From: Curvibacter sp. AEP1-3
Lineage (GTDB): Bacteria; Pseudomonadota; Gammaproteobacteria; Burkholderiales; Burkholderiaceae_C
Length of the DNA stretch: 64,000 nt
Assembly: GCF_002163715.1 (NCBI RefSeq)
Contig: NZ_CP015698.1
Coordinates: 2,520,201-2,584,200, forward strand
Direction: 5' to 3'
Shown here piece after piece: positions 36,152-44,621 of this stretch. The position numbers and the translations under genes are program-made. The notes beneath the pieces were generated by a model, which did not search any database, was not told the origin of the DNA, and saw nothing but the letters and a program-made list of their open reading frames with translations. Positions within the stretch are counted from its first letter, which is position 1. Each line of letters starts with the position of its first letter.

Positions 36152-36178
36152 TGCGCAAGCAGCTATCAAAATCAGAGC
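36131..36178 (-). repeat. 48-bp dispersed element, copy 5 (end of phosphoesterase gene)
   Basis: On the minus strand it begins GCTCTGATTTTGATAGCTGC and ends TATGAGCGCTAGAGCC. It spans the last codons and stop of the phosphoesterase gene and the gap before the DNA ligase gene. Confidence 0.9.
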
Positions 36179-36193
36179 AATCTCACGCGACCG

Positions 36194-37096
36194 TTAAAGA
36201 CCTGCTTCTCCCGCCGGCCGCAAGAAAGTGGCAAAGCGAGGTACGCCCTGAGCTGTCAACCCTCGGTAGCGGAAGGTCACCCAGCTCCCCACAGCAGGCG
36301 GATCGCGACGGTCCGCATCCGAGAAGCCGCTGCCGAGCTTGAAGCGATGAGGCCGACCGCCCTCGCCACCCGGCCACTCCACCCACAAGGCGCCGGTGTT
36401 GCCTTCCAAGCGGCCTTGTCCAGGCACATGCGCCAACACCCGCGCTTCGGCGTCCTGAAACGGTTTGACCTTCACCAGTTCTGCCGAGCGGCCAGGCACA
36501 TACAGCGCGCTGGCCCGGTGCAACACCAGGCCCTCACCACCGGCCGCCACGGTGCGATCCAGCAAAGCGCGCAGGCTGGCCGCATCCGGCGCCGGTGCTT
36601 GCTCTACCGCTTGCACCCAAGCCTGCCCGAGCGCACTCAAGGCCGTCTGCAAAGCGAGATAGCGTTCCTCAAAGCGCCCGCCGTGATTCGGTATGTCAAA
36701 CACCATGTAGCGCAGAGCACGCCAGGCAGCATCGTCCGGCGTCTGTTGGCGCACGGTCGACACGGCATCCGCAAAGCGGCCCCGGCCAACCCACAGTTCA
36801 CCGTCGAGGGCGCGTGCCGGCCACCCCGCGGTAAACCATGCGGGTGCAGCGATGGGGTTGCCGCCCCGGGTGATCAGGCGCCGGCCATCCCAGTAAGCGC
36901 GCACGCCGTCATACTTTTCGCTCACCCGCGCATCGGCCAGCACAAACTCTTTGCGGTACTCGCCTGCCAGCATTAAGGGAGGACGCTGCGCGCTGTCTGC
37001 AGCCCACACAGATGAGGCAGGAAGCACACCACTCAGTGCAATAGCGCCCAGACCTTGAAGACATAAGCGGCGATCTTGTGCAACGGGCTGGGTCAT
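36194..37096 (-). CDS. ligE: Exported ATP-dependent DNA ligase (LigE type)
   Basis: 300 residues from ATG with GAGGAG 6 nt upstream. N-terminal signal with twin arginine (DRRLCLQGLGAIALSG, cleavage after SSVWA), so Tat export is possible. Nucleotidyltransferase motif I SEKYDGVRAYW puts the AMP-accepting Lys at 61; later motifs include ALDGELWVG, GGEGLVLH and ELVKVKPF (motif V). A C-terminal OB fold ends VTFRYRGLTAQGVPRFATF. No extra DNA-binding domain, as in LigE. Such periplasmic ligases have been linked to uptake or repair of external DNA; that role is inferred here. Converges on the phosphoesterase gene. Confidence 0.88.
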   Translation of the reverse strand: MTQPVAQDRRLCLQGLGAIALSGVLPASSVWAADSAQRPPLMLAGEYRKEFVLADARVSEKYDGVRAYWDGRRLITRGGNPIAAPAWFTAGWPARALDGELWVGRGRFADAVSTVRQQTPDDAAWRALRYMVFDIPNHGGRFEERYLALQTALSALGQAWVQAVEQAPAPDAASLRALLDRTVAAGGEGLVLHRASALYVPGRSAELVKVKPFQDAEARVLAHVPGQGRLEGNTGALWVEWPGGEGGRPHRFKLGSGFSDADRRDPPAVGSWVTFRYRGLTAQGVPRFATFLRPAGEAGL

Positions 37097-37191
37097 GCGA
37101 GGCTCCTCGGGGTGCGTGGACATTTCTTGACTTGGCTCAAGGCAGTGTAGCGGTGCAGGTTCATACTGAAGACACACAACCGGAGACCCCC

Positions 37192-37614
37192 ATGAAAATC
37201 TTGCTCGCCGTCGATGGAAGCAGCTACAGCAAAAAAATGTTGGCCTACTTGAGCACACACGACGCGCTGCTCGCGCCCGGCCACGAGTACACCGTGTTCC
37301 ATGCGCAACCCGCGCTGCCCCCACGCGCCAAAGCCGCGCTGGGCAAGTCCACCGTGGACCAGTACCACGCTGAAGAGGCCGACAAGGTGTTGGCGCCGGT
37401 CGCCAAGTTTCTCAAGCGGCATGGCATTGAGGCCAAGCTGGATTGGAAAGTAGGCTCCGCCGGCACCCTGATCGGCAAGCTGGCCGACACCGGCAAATTC
37501 GACCTGCTGGTCATGGGTTCCCACGGCCACAGCGCCTTGGGCAATCTGGTGATGGGCTCGGTCACCACCCAGGTGCTGGCCCACTGCAAGACGCCGGTGT
37601 TGCTGGTTCGCTAA
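37192..37614 (+). CDS. Universal stress protein (UspA family)
   Basis: 140 residues; GGAG 7 nt upstream. Starts MKILLAVDGSSYSKKML and has the ATP-binding loop GSHGHSALGNLVMGSVT (G-2x-G-9x-G-S/T) near residues 112-130, so an ATP-binding USP. Ends 4 bp inside the convergent dehydrogenase gene. Diverges from the ligase gene over a 95-bp gap. Confidence 0.93.
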   Translation: MKILLAVDGSSYSKKMLAYLSTHDALLAPGHEYTVFHAQPALPPRAKAALGKSTVDQYHAEEADKVLAPVAKFLKRHGIEAKLDWKVGSAGTLIGKLADTGKFDLLVMGSHGHSALGNLVMGSVTTQVLAHCKTPVLLVR

Positions 37615-38540
37615 GGCGAATCTTTGGGCTTGGGGGCTGGGGTGAGATCCACGCCGCTGAGCCGCGCCACATGCTCGGGCAGCATGGGCACATAGGCCTC
37701 CGCTCCACCGGTCGCCAAAGCCATTGCGAATGCGTTTTTCACTGCATTGCCCAGGCTGTTCGAAATACCGGCGGCGTCTGCCATGGACTCCAGATAGCGC
37801 ATGTCCTTGAAGGCATTCTTCAAGGTGAACTTGTGCGCTTCTCGGTTTCCGTTCAGCGTGTAGTCCATAAAGGTCTGGTAGAAGCCGCAGTCCATGCGAC
37901 CATTGCGCAGCACCGCATCGACGCGCTGCGGACCGATGCCGACCGCCTGCGCCAGCGTGAGAGCCTCTGAGTAGAGGGCCGCATAGCCCATGGCGACAAA
38001 GTTATTGATTAACTTCAGCCGATGACCATCCCCGGGCCCTCCCACATGCACAATGCGCGCGGCCCAGGTGGACAAGATCGGGCGAATTCGCTCCAGGGTT
38101 TGGGCGTCTGCGCCCACCATGGTGTCCAACGTACCTTCCCACGCCTCTTTGGGCGTACGGCTCAACGGCGCATCAACCAGCGTCACGCCGATGGCAGCGA
38201 GTTCTGCGGCGAGCGCCACCGTAGACGTCGGGTCTGAAGTAGAGCAATCGACCACCACCGAGCCGGGCCGCAAGCCCTTTGCCAGCCCCGTCGGCCCCCG
38301 CACGATGGACTCCACGTCTGGTGAACCCGTCACGCACAGGAACACGACTGTGGCCTGTTGGGCTACTGCCATGGGCGTATCGACCTGTTTTGCACCACGG
38401 TTCAACAAGTCGTTCAGCGCCGCCGATGGCTTGCGGGCACAGACGGTGAGGGCATAGCCTTTTTCCACCATGTTTTTGGCCATGCCGTGGCCCATCAGGC
38501 CCAGACCGATGAAGCCGATAGTCTCGCGTTCGTGTTGCAT
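37611..38540 (-). CDS. NAD(P)-dependent beta-hydroxyacid dehydrogenase (3-HIBADH family)
   Basis: 309 residues. Dinucleotide motif GFIGLGLMGHGMAKNM at the N-terminus, substrate motif DAPLSRTPKEAWEGTL, and the catalytic Lys in GHRLKLINNF near residue 178. These fit 3-hydroxyisobutyrate, tartronate-semialdehyde and related reductases; the exact substrate is open. Begins 7 bp after the aldo/keto reductase stop, so translated with it. Location beside sugar transport genes suggests a role in breakdown of the imported sugar or sugar acid. Confidence 0.88.
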   Translation of the reverse strand: MQHERETIGFIGLGLMGHGMAKNMVEKGYALTVCARKPSAALNDLLNRGAKQVDTPMAVAQQATVVFLCVTGSPDVESIVRGPTGLAKGLRPGSVVVDCSTSDPTSTVALAAELAAIGVTLVDAPLSRTPKEAWEGTLDTMVGADAQTLERIRPILSTWAARIVHVGGPGDGHRLKLINNFVAMGYAALYSEALTLAQAVGIGPQRVDAVLRNGRMDCGFYQTFMDYTLNGNREAHKFTLKNAFKDMRYLESMADAAGISNSLGNAVKNAFAMALATGGAEAYVPMLPEHVARLSGVDLTPAPKPKDSP

Positions 38541-38547
38541 ATCGTTT

Positions 38548-39531
38548 CTACCAACGCTGATGCACCAGCGGCTTGGCGTAGCGCGCATAAATGTCGGCCA
38601 GCGACTGCATGGTCGCATCGGACAGCGGGGGCAGATCGGCAGCCGCCACGTTGTCTTGCACCTGCGCAGGGGTCTTGCCGCCGGGAATGGTGCAGGTGAC
38701 GGCCGGATGCATCTGAATCCAGCGCAACGCCATTTGCGCCATGCTCATGCCGGTGGGCACCAGCGGCCGCATCGCCTCCACGGCCTCCAGGCCCACCCCG
38801 AAATCCAGCCCCGAGAAGGTTTCGCCCTTGTCAAAAGCCGCCCCTTCGCGGTTGAAGCCACGGTGGTCATCGGCGCCGAAAGTGCTTTGCGCATTCATCT
38901 TGCCGCTGAGCAGCCCGCTGGACAGCGGCAAGCGGGCCAGAATGCCCACGCCGCGCTTTTGCGTTTGCTCGAACAACAGCTCGGCCGGGCGCTGGCGGAA
39001 CAGGTTGTAGATGATCTGCACACTCTGCACGCCGGGGTACTCGATGGCTTTGAGCGCTTCTTCCACTTTCTCAACACTCACGCCGTAGTGCCGCAGCTTG
39101 CCTTCTTTCACCAGGTCGTCCAGCACGCCGAAGACTTCGGGCATGTAGAACACGTCGGTCGGCGGGCAGTGCAGTTGCAGGAGATCGATCGCCTCGGTCT
39201 CCAGGTTTTGCAGGCTGCGCTCCACAAAGGCAGTCAGGTTGGCGCGGGTGAAACCGGCTGCCACATGGGGCACCAGCCGGCGGCCGGCTTTGGTGGCCAC
39301 ATAAAACGGCTCGCTGCGCTCCTTGTGCAGACGCGCCAGCAGGCGCTCGCTGCGGCCATCGCCATACACATCGGCAGTGTCAAAGAAGTTCACCCCCAAG
39401 TCCAGCGCACGGTGCAGCGCGGCCATGGAGTCCTTGTCATCGACCTCGCCCCAGGTACCCCCAATGGCCCAGGCTCCGAAGCTCACAGTGGAAACATTCC
39501 AGCCGGTACGGCCGAGAGGACGGTATTGCAT
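38548..39531 (-). CDS. Aldo/keto reductase
   Basis: 327 residues, the typical (beta/alpha)8 AKR length. Catalytic tetrad visible: Asp in NFFDTADVYGDG with the proton-donor Tyr, Lys in VATKAGR, and His in LLQLHCPP. The start RPLGRTGWNVSTVSFGAW is that of YghZ/Tas-like AKRs. Lies 85 bp after the transporter genes, and a 48-bp element occupies most of that gap, so whether it is in the same transcript is uncertain. Likely reduces or oxidises a sugar aldehyde. Confidence 0.92.
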   Translation of the reverse strand: MQYRPLGRTGWNVSTVSFGAWAIGGTWGEVDDKDSMAALHRALDLGVNFFDTADVYGDGRSERLLARLHKERSEPFYVATKAGRRLVPHVAAGFTRANLTAFVERSLQNLETEAIDLLQLHCPPTDVFYMPEVFGVLDDLVKEGKLRHYGVSVEKVEEALKAIEYPGVQSVQIIYNLFRQRPAELLFEQTQKRGVGILARLPLSSGLLSGKMNAQSTFGADDHRGFNREGAAFDKGETFSGLDFGVGLEAVEAMRPLVPTGMSMAQMALRWIQMHPAVTCTIPGGKTPAQVQDNVAAADLPPLSDATMQSLADIYARYAKPLVHQRW

Positions 39532-39551
39532 AAAGATTTCCAGTGTTGTTT

Positions 39552-39600
39552 GCTATGAATTCAGGAGCTGTTTGCGCACATTCAATGGGCGCAAGCAGCC
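39552..39600 (+). repeat. 48-bp dispersed element, copy 6 (between yjfF and AKR)
   Basis: Begins GCTATGAATTCAGGAGCTGT and ends ATGGGCGCAAGCAGCC. Here the second hairpin is nearly perfect: GCTGTTTGCGC pairs with GCGCAAGCAGC. Confidence 0.93.
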
Positions 39601-39616
39601 TATTTGACTCTAAAGT

Positions 39617-40585
39617 TCAAACCCCTGGCTTGCGACCGGCTTCAAACACCCGTTGCAGCACACAGAACACAAACAGCAGGGCTCCGATGACGATGCGGGT
39701 CCACCACGAGCTCAAGGAGCCGTCGAACATGATCAAGGTCTGGATAACGCCCAGGGTCAGCACCCCGAATAGCGTGCCCGCCATGTATCCCACCCCGCCG
39801 CTGAGCAAAGTGCCGCCTATAACCACGGCAGCAATCGCGTCCAGCTCCAGCCCCACGGCATGCAGGCCATAGCCCGACAGCATGTAGAAGGTGAACACCA
39901 CGCCGCCCAGCGCTGCGCAAAAGCCGCTCAGGGCATACACCAGCACATTGGTGCGCGCTACCGGCAGGCCCATGAGCACCGCCGAGTGTTCGGAGCCGCC
40001 AATGGCATACACCGTGCGGCCGAACTCGGTCCCGTGTGCCACAAACACCGCAGCGGCCAGCACCGCCAGCGCCAGCACCGCGCTGATGGACACCATGGGC
40101 CCGTCCGTCCACAGGTGCAGCCGGGTTTGCGCCAGCACGGTATAGGCTTCATCGGTGATGCTGATGGAGTCGATGCTGATGAGGTAGCACAGCCCGCGCG
40201 CCAGGAACATGCCCGCCAGCGTGACAATGAATGGCTGCAGCCGAAAACGCTGGATCAACCAGCCCATGAAAGCGCCAAACAACGTGCCCATGCACAGCAC
40301 CAGTGGAATGGCAGCCATCAGGTCCCAGTGCAGGTGCTGCACCAGCTTGGCCAGCACGATGGTGCTCAAGGCCACCACCGAGCCCACCGACAGGTCGATG
40401 CCGCCGGATAGGATGACGAAGGTCATGCCCACGGCCACGATGACGAGGAAGGCGTTGTCGATCAACAGGTTCAGGAACACCTGGGGCGAAAGAAAGCCGG
40501 TGTACGACACCGCCCCGAACACTGACATGGCAGCGAACAGCGAGATGGTGGCCGCCAGGGGAATGTATTTGCTCTGGAGTTTCAT
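39617..40585 (-). CDS. yjfF: Sugar ABC transporter permease YjfF
   Basis: 322 residues with about nine membrane helices, of the BPD_transp_2 (RbsC-like) family. Conserved GGIDLSVGSVVALST lies near residue 60 and GGTLLSGGVGYMAGTLFGVL near 255. Overlaps ytfT by 4 bp. With YtfT it forms a heterodimeric permease. The E. coli counterpart imports galactofuranose; the substrate in this organism may differ. Confidence 0.92.
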   Translation of the reverse strand: MKLQSKYIPLAATISLFAAMSVFGAVSYTGFLSPQVFLNLLIDNAFLVIVAVGMTFVILSGGIDLSVGSVVALSTIVLAKLVQHLHWDLMAAIPLVLCMGTLFGAFMGWLIQRFRLQPFIVTLAGMFLARGLCYLISIDSISITDEAYTVLAQTRLHLWTDGPMVSISAVLALAVLAAAVFVAHGTEFGRTVYAIGGSEHSAVLMGLPVARTNVLVYALSGFCAALGGVVFTFYMLSGYGLHAVGLELDAIAAVVIGGTLLSGGVGYMAGTLFGVLTLGVIQTLIMFDGSLSSWWTRIVIGALLFVFCVLQRVFEAGRKPGV

Positions 40586-41649
40586 GTATGGCTCCCGGCA
40601 GCGGGGCGCACCACCCAGCCGCGCACGGCGCGGCGGAACTCTGCGGACTGCATCAGCATGACCACGAACACCACGGCCGCCTTGACCACGAGATTGATCT
40701 CGGGCGGCACACCGATGGAATAGATGGTCGATGTCAGCGTCTGGATGATCAGCGCGCCAATCATGCTGCCCGCCAGCGTGAAGCGCCCGCCAGTGAGCAA
40801 GGTGCCCCCCAGCGTGACCGCCAGAATAGCGTCCAGCTCCAGCAGGTTACCGGCGTTATTGCCGTCGGCGCTCTTCACGTTGGAGCTGATGATCAGGCCG
40901 GCAATACCCGCCGTCAGCCCGCAAAAAGCGTACACACAAATGCTGATGAGCCGCTCCCGCACGCCGGCCACACGGGCCGCTGCGGGGTTGATGCCGATGG
41001 CCTGAATGAACAAGCCCAGCGCGGTGCGCGTGACCGCCAGATGCATAAGCAGATAGACAAAGCCCGCGATGAACAGCGCAAAGGGCAAGCCCCACAGATA
41101 GCCACTGCCGATATAGAAATACGGCGGGTAGTAGACCGTGACGATCTGTCCGTCCGTGAGCAACTGCGCCACACCCCGGCCCGCCACCATCAGGATCAGC
41201 GTGGCAATGATGGGCTGCAGGCCGATCTTGGCCACCAGTACCCCGTTCCACAGCCCGCAAGCCAGCGCAGTAAGCAGGGCACACACAATGGCCAGCCACA
41301 TGGGGAAGCGGCTCACATGCTGGGCTACACCGTCGGTGATGACCAGCTTACCGCCCACCATCAGGGCCGCTACCGCCGCACTGATGGCCACGGTAGCGCC
41401 CACCGAGATATCAATGCCTCGGGTGGCAATGACCAGCGTCATGCCCAGCGATACCAGCATCAGCGGTGCTGCGCGGTTCAGGATGTCGATGACGCTGCCG
41501 TAGAGATGGCCATCGCGCCACTGCAGCATCCAGAAGCCGGGGTTGAGGCTGGCGTTGACCATCAGGATCAGGACCAGCGTGACCACCGGCCACAGCAAAG
41601 GGTGCGCTTGCACCCGCTTCACAATGGAAGGTGCGTTCGATGTTCTCAT
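40582..41649 (-). CDS. ytfT: Sugar ABC transporter permease YtfT
   Basis: 355 residues, RbsC-like permease with about ten helices. Contains GIDISVGATVAISAA (about 80-95) and GGTLLTGGRFTLAGSMIGAL (about 285-305). Starts inside the end of ytfR and overlaps yjfF, both as ATGA, so the three are co-translated. Pairs with YjfF. Confidence 0.92.
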   Translation of the reverse strand: MRTSNAPSIVKRVQAHPLLWPVVTLVLILMVNASLNPGFWMLQWRDGHLYGSVIDILNRAAPLMLVSLGMTLVIATRGIDISVGATVAISAAVAALMVGGKLVITDGVAQHVSRFPMWLAIVCALLTALACGLWNGVLVAKIGLQPIIATLILMVAGRGVAQLLTDGQIVTVYYPPYFYIGSGYLWGLPFALFIAGFVYLLMHLAVTRTALGLFIQAIGINPAAARVAGVRERLISICVYAFCGLTAGIAGLIISSNVKSADGNNAGNLLELDAILAVTLGGTLLTGGRFTLAGSMIGALIIQTLTSTIYSIGVPPEINLVVKAAVVFVVMLMQSAEFRRAVRGWVVRPAAGSHT

Positions 41650-43184
41650 GCCTGCCCCGCAATCATGGCGTAGACCGCCTGGTCATTCGTGCCGGCAGGC
41701 AGTTCGCCAACCTTGGCGCGGTCACGCAGCACCACGATGCGGTCGGAGACGCGCACCACCTCTTCCATCTCGGAGGAGATGAACAGCACCGCCATCCCCT
41801 GTTTGGCCAGTGCCAGTATCTCGTTCATGATTTCCTGCTTGGCGGCGATGTCGATGCCGCGGGTAGGTTCGTCCAATATCAACAGGCTGGGTTGGGTGGC
41901 CAGCCAGCGGGCCAAGACGGCTTTTTGCTGGTTGCCGCCGGAGAGCTGCCCGATGGGCGTGTCCACATCGGCGGTCTTGATGCCCAGGGCTTTGACATAA
42001 CCCTCGGCCAGCGTGGTTTGTTGCACCCGGCCGATCGCGGGCCACAGGCCTTGGCGGGCCTGCAAGGCCAGCACAATGTTTTCGCGCACCGAGAGTTCGG
42101 CGATGATGCCCTCGGCCTTGCGGTCTTCAGGGCACAGGCCCAGCCCCAGCTGGATGGCGGTGATAGGTGAGTCCATGCGCACAGTTTTGCCGTCCAGCGT
42201 GATTTCCCCCGCATCGCTGCGGTCCAGTCCGAAGAGCAGGCGCGCCAGTTCGGTGCGCCCCGAGCCCAGCAGCCCGCCCAGGCCCACTACCTCGCCCCGG
42301 CGGATGCCGAGGTCCATGGCTTTCACATGGCCACGCCGGTTGAGCGCTTTGGTTTGCAGCCACTCCGGCGCTTGCGCGCGGCCGGCTTCATTTGCAGCGT
42401 CTGCGCTGGAGGCTGCGACGAGCTCGCGCCCCACCATGGCCGCAATCAGGGCGTTGTGGCCCAGCGCGGCGGCAGGGTACTCGCCCACCAGTTCGCCGTT
42501 ACGCAGCACGGTGATCCGATCACACAGCGCATACACCTGGTCCAAAAAGTGGGTGACAAACAGGATGGCCATGCCCTGGTCGCGCAACTGGCGCAGCACT
42601 ACATAAAGGCGCTCCACCTCTTCATCATCCAAGCTGGAGGTGGGCTCATCCAGGATCAGGACCTGAGCAGAGATGCTTAAACCACGGGCGATGGCCACCA
42701 TTTGCTGCACGGCGACCGAGTAGCTCGCCAGCGTCTGGGTCACATCGATGTCGAGGTTCAGGCGCGCCAGCAGCGTGCGTGCGTCGCGGTGCATGGCGGG
42801 CCAGTCAATGGCCCAAGCGCCGGCGAGCCCCTTGCGCGGGTAGCGGCCCGCAAATATGTTTTCTGCCACCGACAGGTTGGCGCAGAGGTTGACCTCCTGG
42901 TAGACCGTGCTGATACCCAGACGCTGGGCATCCAGTGTGGAGGTGGCGCGTATGGAGCTGCCGTTGAGCCGCATGTCGCCTTCATCCGCCTGGTAGACGC
43001 CGGTGAGCACTTTGATCAGGGTGGATTTGCCCGCGCCGTTCTGGCCCATCAGCGCATGGACTTCGCCGGCATACAGCCGCAGTCCCACGCCCGAAAGCGC
43101 CCGCACGGGTCCGAACTGCTTGGCAATGCCGGAGAGTTCCAGCACCGGTGCCACAGCCCGCGCCGTTGGTGGTGTGTGTGTCAT
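41646..43184 (-). CDS. ytfR: Sugar ABC transporter ATP-binding protein YtfR
   Basis: 512 residues; duplicated ATPase of the carbohydrate-importer class. First cassette: GQNGAGKSTLIK, Q-loop, signature YSVAVQQMVAIARGL and LILDEPTSSLDD. Second cassette: GLLGSGRTELARL (degenerate Walker A, usual for this class), signature LSGGNQQKAVLARWL and LILDEPTRGIDI. Start taken as the ATG giving MTHTPPTARAVAPVLE; a longer frame upstream has no support. Lies 72 bp after ytfQ. Confidence 0.93.
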   Translation of the reverse strand: MTHTPPTARAVAPVLELSGIAKQFGPVRALSGVGLRLYAGEVHALMGQNGAGKSTLIKVLTGVYQADEGDMRLNGSSIRATSTLDAQRLGISTVYQEVNLCANLSVAENIFAGRYPRKGLAGAWAIDWPAMHRDARTLLARLNLDIDVTQTLASYSVAVQQMVAIARGLSISAQVLILDEPTSSLDDEEVERLYVVLRQLRDQGMAILFVTHFLDQVYALCDRITVLRNGELVGEYPAAALGHNALIAAMVGRELVAASSADAANEAGRAQAPEWLQTKALNRRGHVKAMDLGIRRGEVVGLGGLLGSGRTELARLLFGLDRSDAGEITLDGKTVRMDSPITAIQLGLGLCPEDRKAEGIIAELSVRENIVLALQARQGLWPAIGRVQQTTLAEGYVKALGIKTADVDTPIGQLSGGNQQKAVLARWLATQPSLLILDEPTRGIDIAAKQEIMNEILALAKQGMAVLFISSEMEEVVRVSDRIVVLRDRAKVGELPAGTNDQAVYAMIAGQA

Positions 43185-43256
43185 GGGGTACGTGAAAAAA
43201 GGCCTGCAGCCGAAGCCGCAGGCCAAAACGAATGACCGAAGCGAACTAACAGAAGA

Positions 43257-44222
43257 TCAGTACTGGCGGCTGGGGAATTCTTTGGCCGCGGTTTCCATGG
43301 GGTACACACCGTCTTTGCCGATGATGCGGCGTGCCACGGTTTTGCCGGCCACGATGTCTTTGGCAGTGGACATGACCAGGGGGCCGAGCAGCGGGCTGCA
43401 TTCCACGCTGACGTTCAATTTGCCGGCGATCATGGCTTCAAACGCACCTTTCACGCCGTCCACCGAGATCACCAGGATGTCCTTGGCGGGCTTGAGGCCG
43501 GCCTCCTCGATGGCCTGGATGGCACCGATCGCCATGTCGTCGTTGTGCGCATAAAGCACATTGATTTTCTTGCCCTCGGCCTTCAAAAAGGCTTCCATGA
43601 CTTCCTTGCCCTTGGCACGGGTGAAGTCACCCGTCTGGGAGCGGATGATCTTGATGTTGGGGTTGCCCTTGATGGCCGTCTCAAAACCTTTTTTGCGGTC
43701 GATGGCAGGTGCAGAGCCCACGGTGCCTTGCAGCTCCACCACATTGATGTCGCCCTTCATGGTCTTGGCGCGGTCGGCCAGCCACTGGCCCGCCATCTCG
43801 CCTTGCTTCACAAAGTCAAAGCCGATATGGGTGGCGTACAGGGAGGTGTCTTTGGAGTCCACCGAGCGGTCCATCAGGATCAATGGAATCTTGGCATCCT
43901 TGATCTCTTTGAGCACCGTGTCCCAGCCGGACTCGACCACGGGTGTCAGTGCAATCACGTCCACCTTTTGGGCGATGAATGAGCGCAAGGCCTTGATCTG
44001 GTTTTCCTGCTTCTGCTGCGCATCCGAGAACTTGAGTTCAATGCCCGCTGCGGCCGCGGCAGATTTCATGGAGTTGGTGTTGGCGGTGCGCCATTCACTT
44101 TCTGCACCGATCTGGCTGAAGCCCATAACGATCTTCTTTTGGGCAAATGCGGTCATGGGCGCAGCCACTGCAATGGATGCTGCCAGGGCGGAAGCCAGTA
44201 CGGTCCGACGATTGTTGTTCAT
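43257..44222 (-). CDS. ytfQ: Sugar ABC transporter substrate-binding protein YtfQ
   Basis: 321 residues; GAGGAG 5 nt before the ATG. Signal peptide MNNNRRTVLASALAASIAVA ends at AFA. Mature protein is a periplasmic binding protein of the RbsB/YtfQ cluster: KIVMGFSQIGAESEWR, ALTPVVESGW, ILMDRSVD, and NDDMAIGAIQAIEEAG. First gene of ytfQRT-yjfF. In E. coli the homologue binds galactofuranose; the aldose epimerase gene next door supports a hexose or pentose substrate. Confidence 0.93.
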   Translation of the reverse strand: MNNNRRTVLASALAASIAVAAPMTAFAQKKIVMGFSQIGAESEWRTANTNSMKSAAAAAGIELKFSDAQQKQENQIKALRSFIAQKVDVIALTPVVESGWDTVLKEIKDAKIPLILMDRSVDSKDTSLYATHIGFDFVKQGEMAGQWLADRAKTMKGDINVVELQGTVGSAPAIDRKKGFETAIKGNPNIKIIRSQTGDFTRAKGKEVMEAFLKAEGKKINVLYAHNDDMAIGAIQAIEEAGLKPAKDILVISVDGVKGAFEAMIAGKLNVSVECSPLLGPLVMSTAKDIVAGKTVARRIIGKDGVYPMETAAKEFPSRQY

Positions 44223-44621
44223 GATGTCTCCTCTTTCGTTGTAGATGCGGGAAATGGGTTTCAAAGCAGCCTCCCGCGTTCGACCACTTGGCCTCCCCTT
44301 TCAACCCGGCAACGTTTTCAAAGCGGCCTTTGTCGGGAGGAGTGAGTGTCATCATATGAGTCGAAAAGATATCGATCTAATAGTGTTTTAGATGATTCAG
44401 ATATCAATCGAATAATTCAGGTTTACCCTAGATTATTGTTTTTATTAGGGTTTTTTATTTAGTTTGCCCAGCGGACTAAATGTGAGCAATTGTTTTATTC
44501 ATTGCAATATTGCAATGTCACAGGCCTGAATTGTGATTTTCTTTTGCAGGGCCGCAGGACTAGCATGCGCCAGCCCTGCCGCATGGCCGGCCATTGACCA
44601 CCACCCAACTGCACCCTGTCC
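44223..44621. promoter_or_regulatory. Divergent ytfQ / aldose-epimerase control region (399 bp)
   Basis: No gene. The half near ytfQ is GC-balanced and holds TGAAAACGTTGCCG on the minus strand (44307-44320), whose left half and central CG match a LacI-type operator. The stretch 44360-44560 is markedly AT-rich with TTTATT runs and an imperfect CCCTA/TAGGG hairpin near 44428-44452. Both promoters should lie here, but no clear -35/-10 pair was assigned. Confidence 0.5.

Noticed and set aside
44428..44455. CCCTA/TAGGG hairpin followed by TTTTTT as an intrinsic terminator
   Set aside because: Only a 5-bp stem with a 14-nt loop in a very AT-rich region, and no gene ends there.
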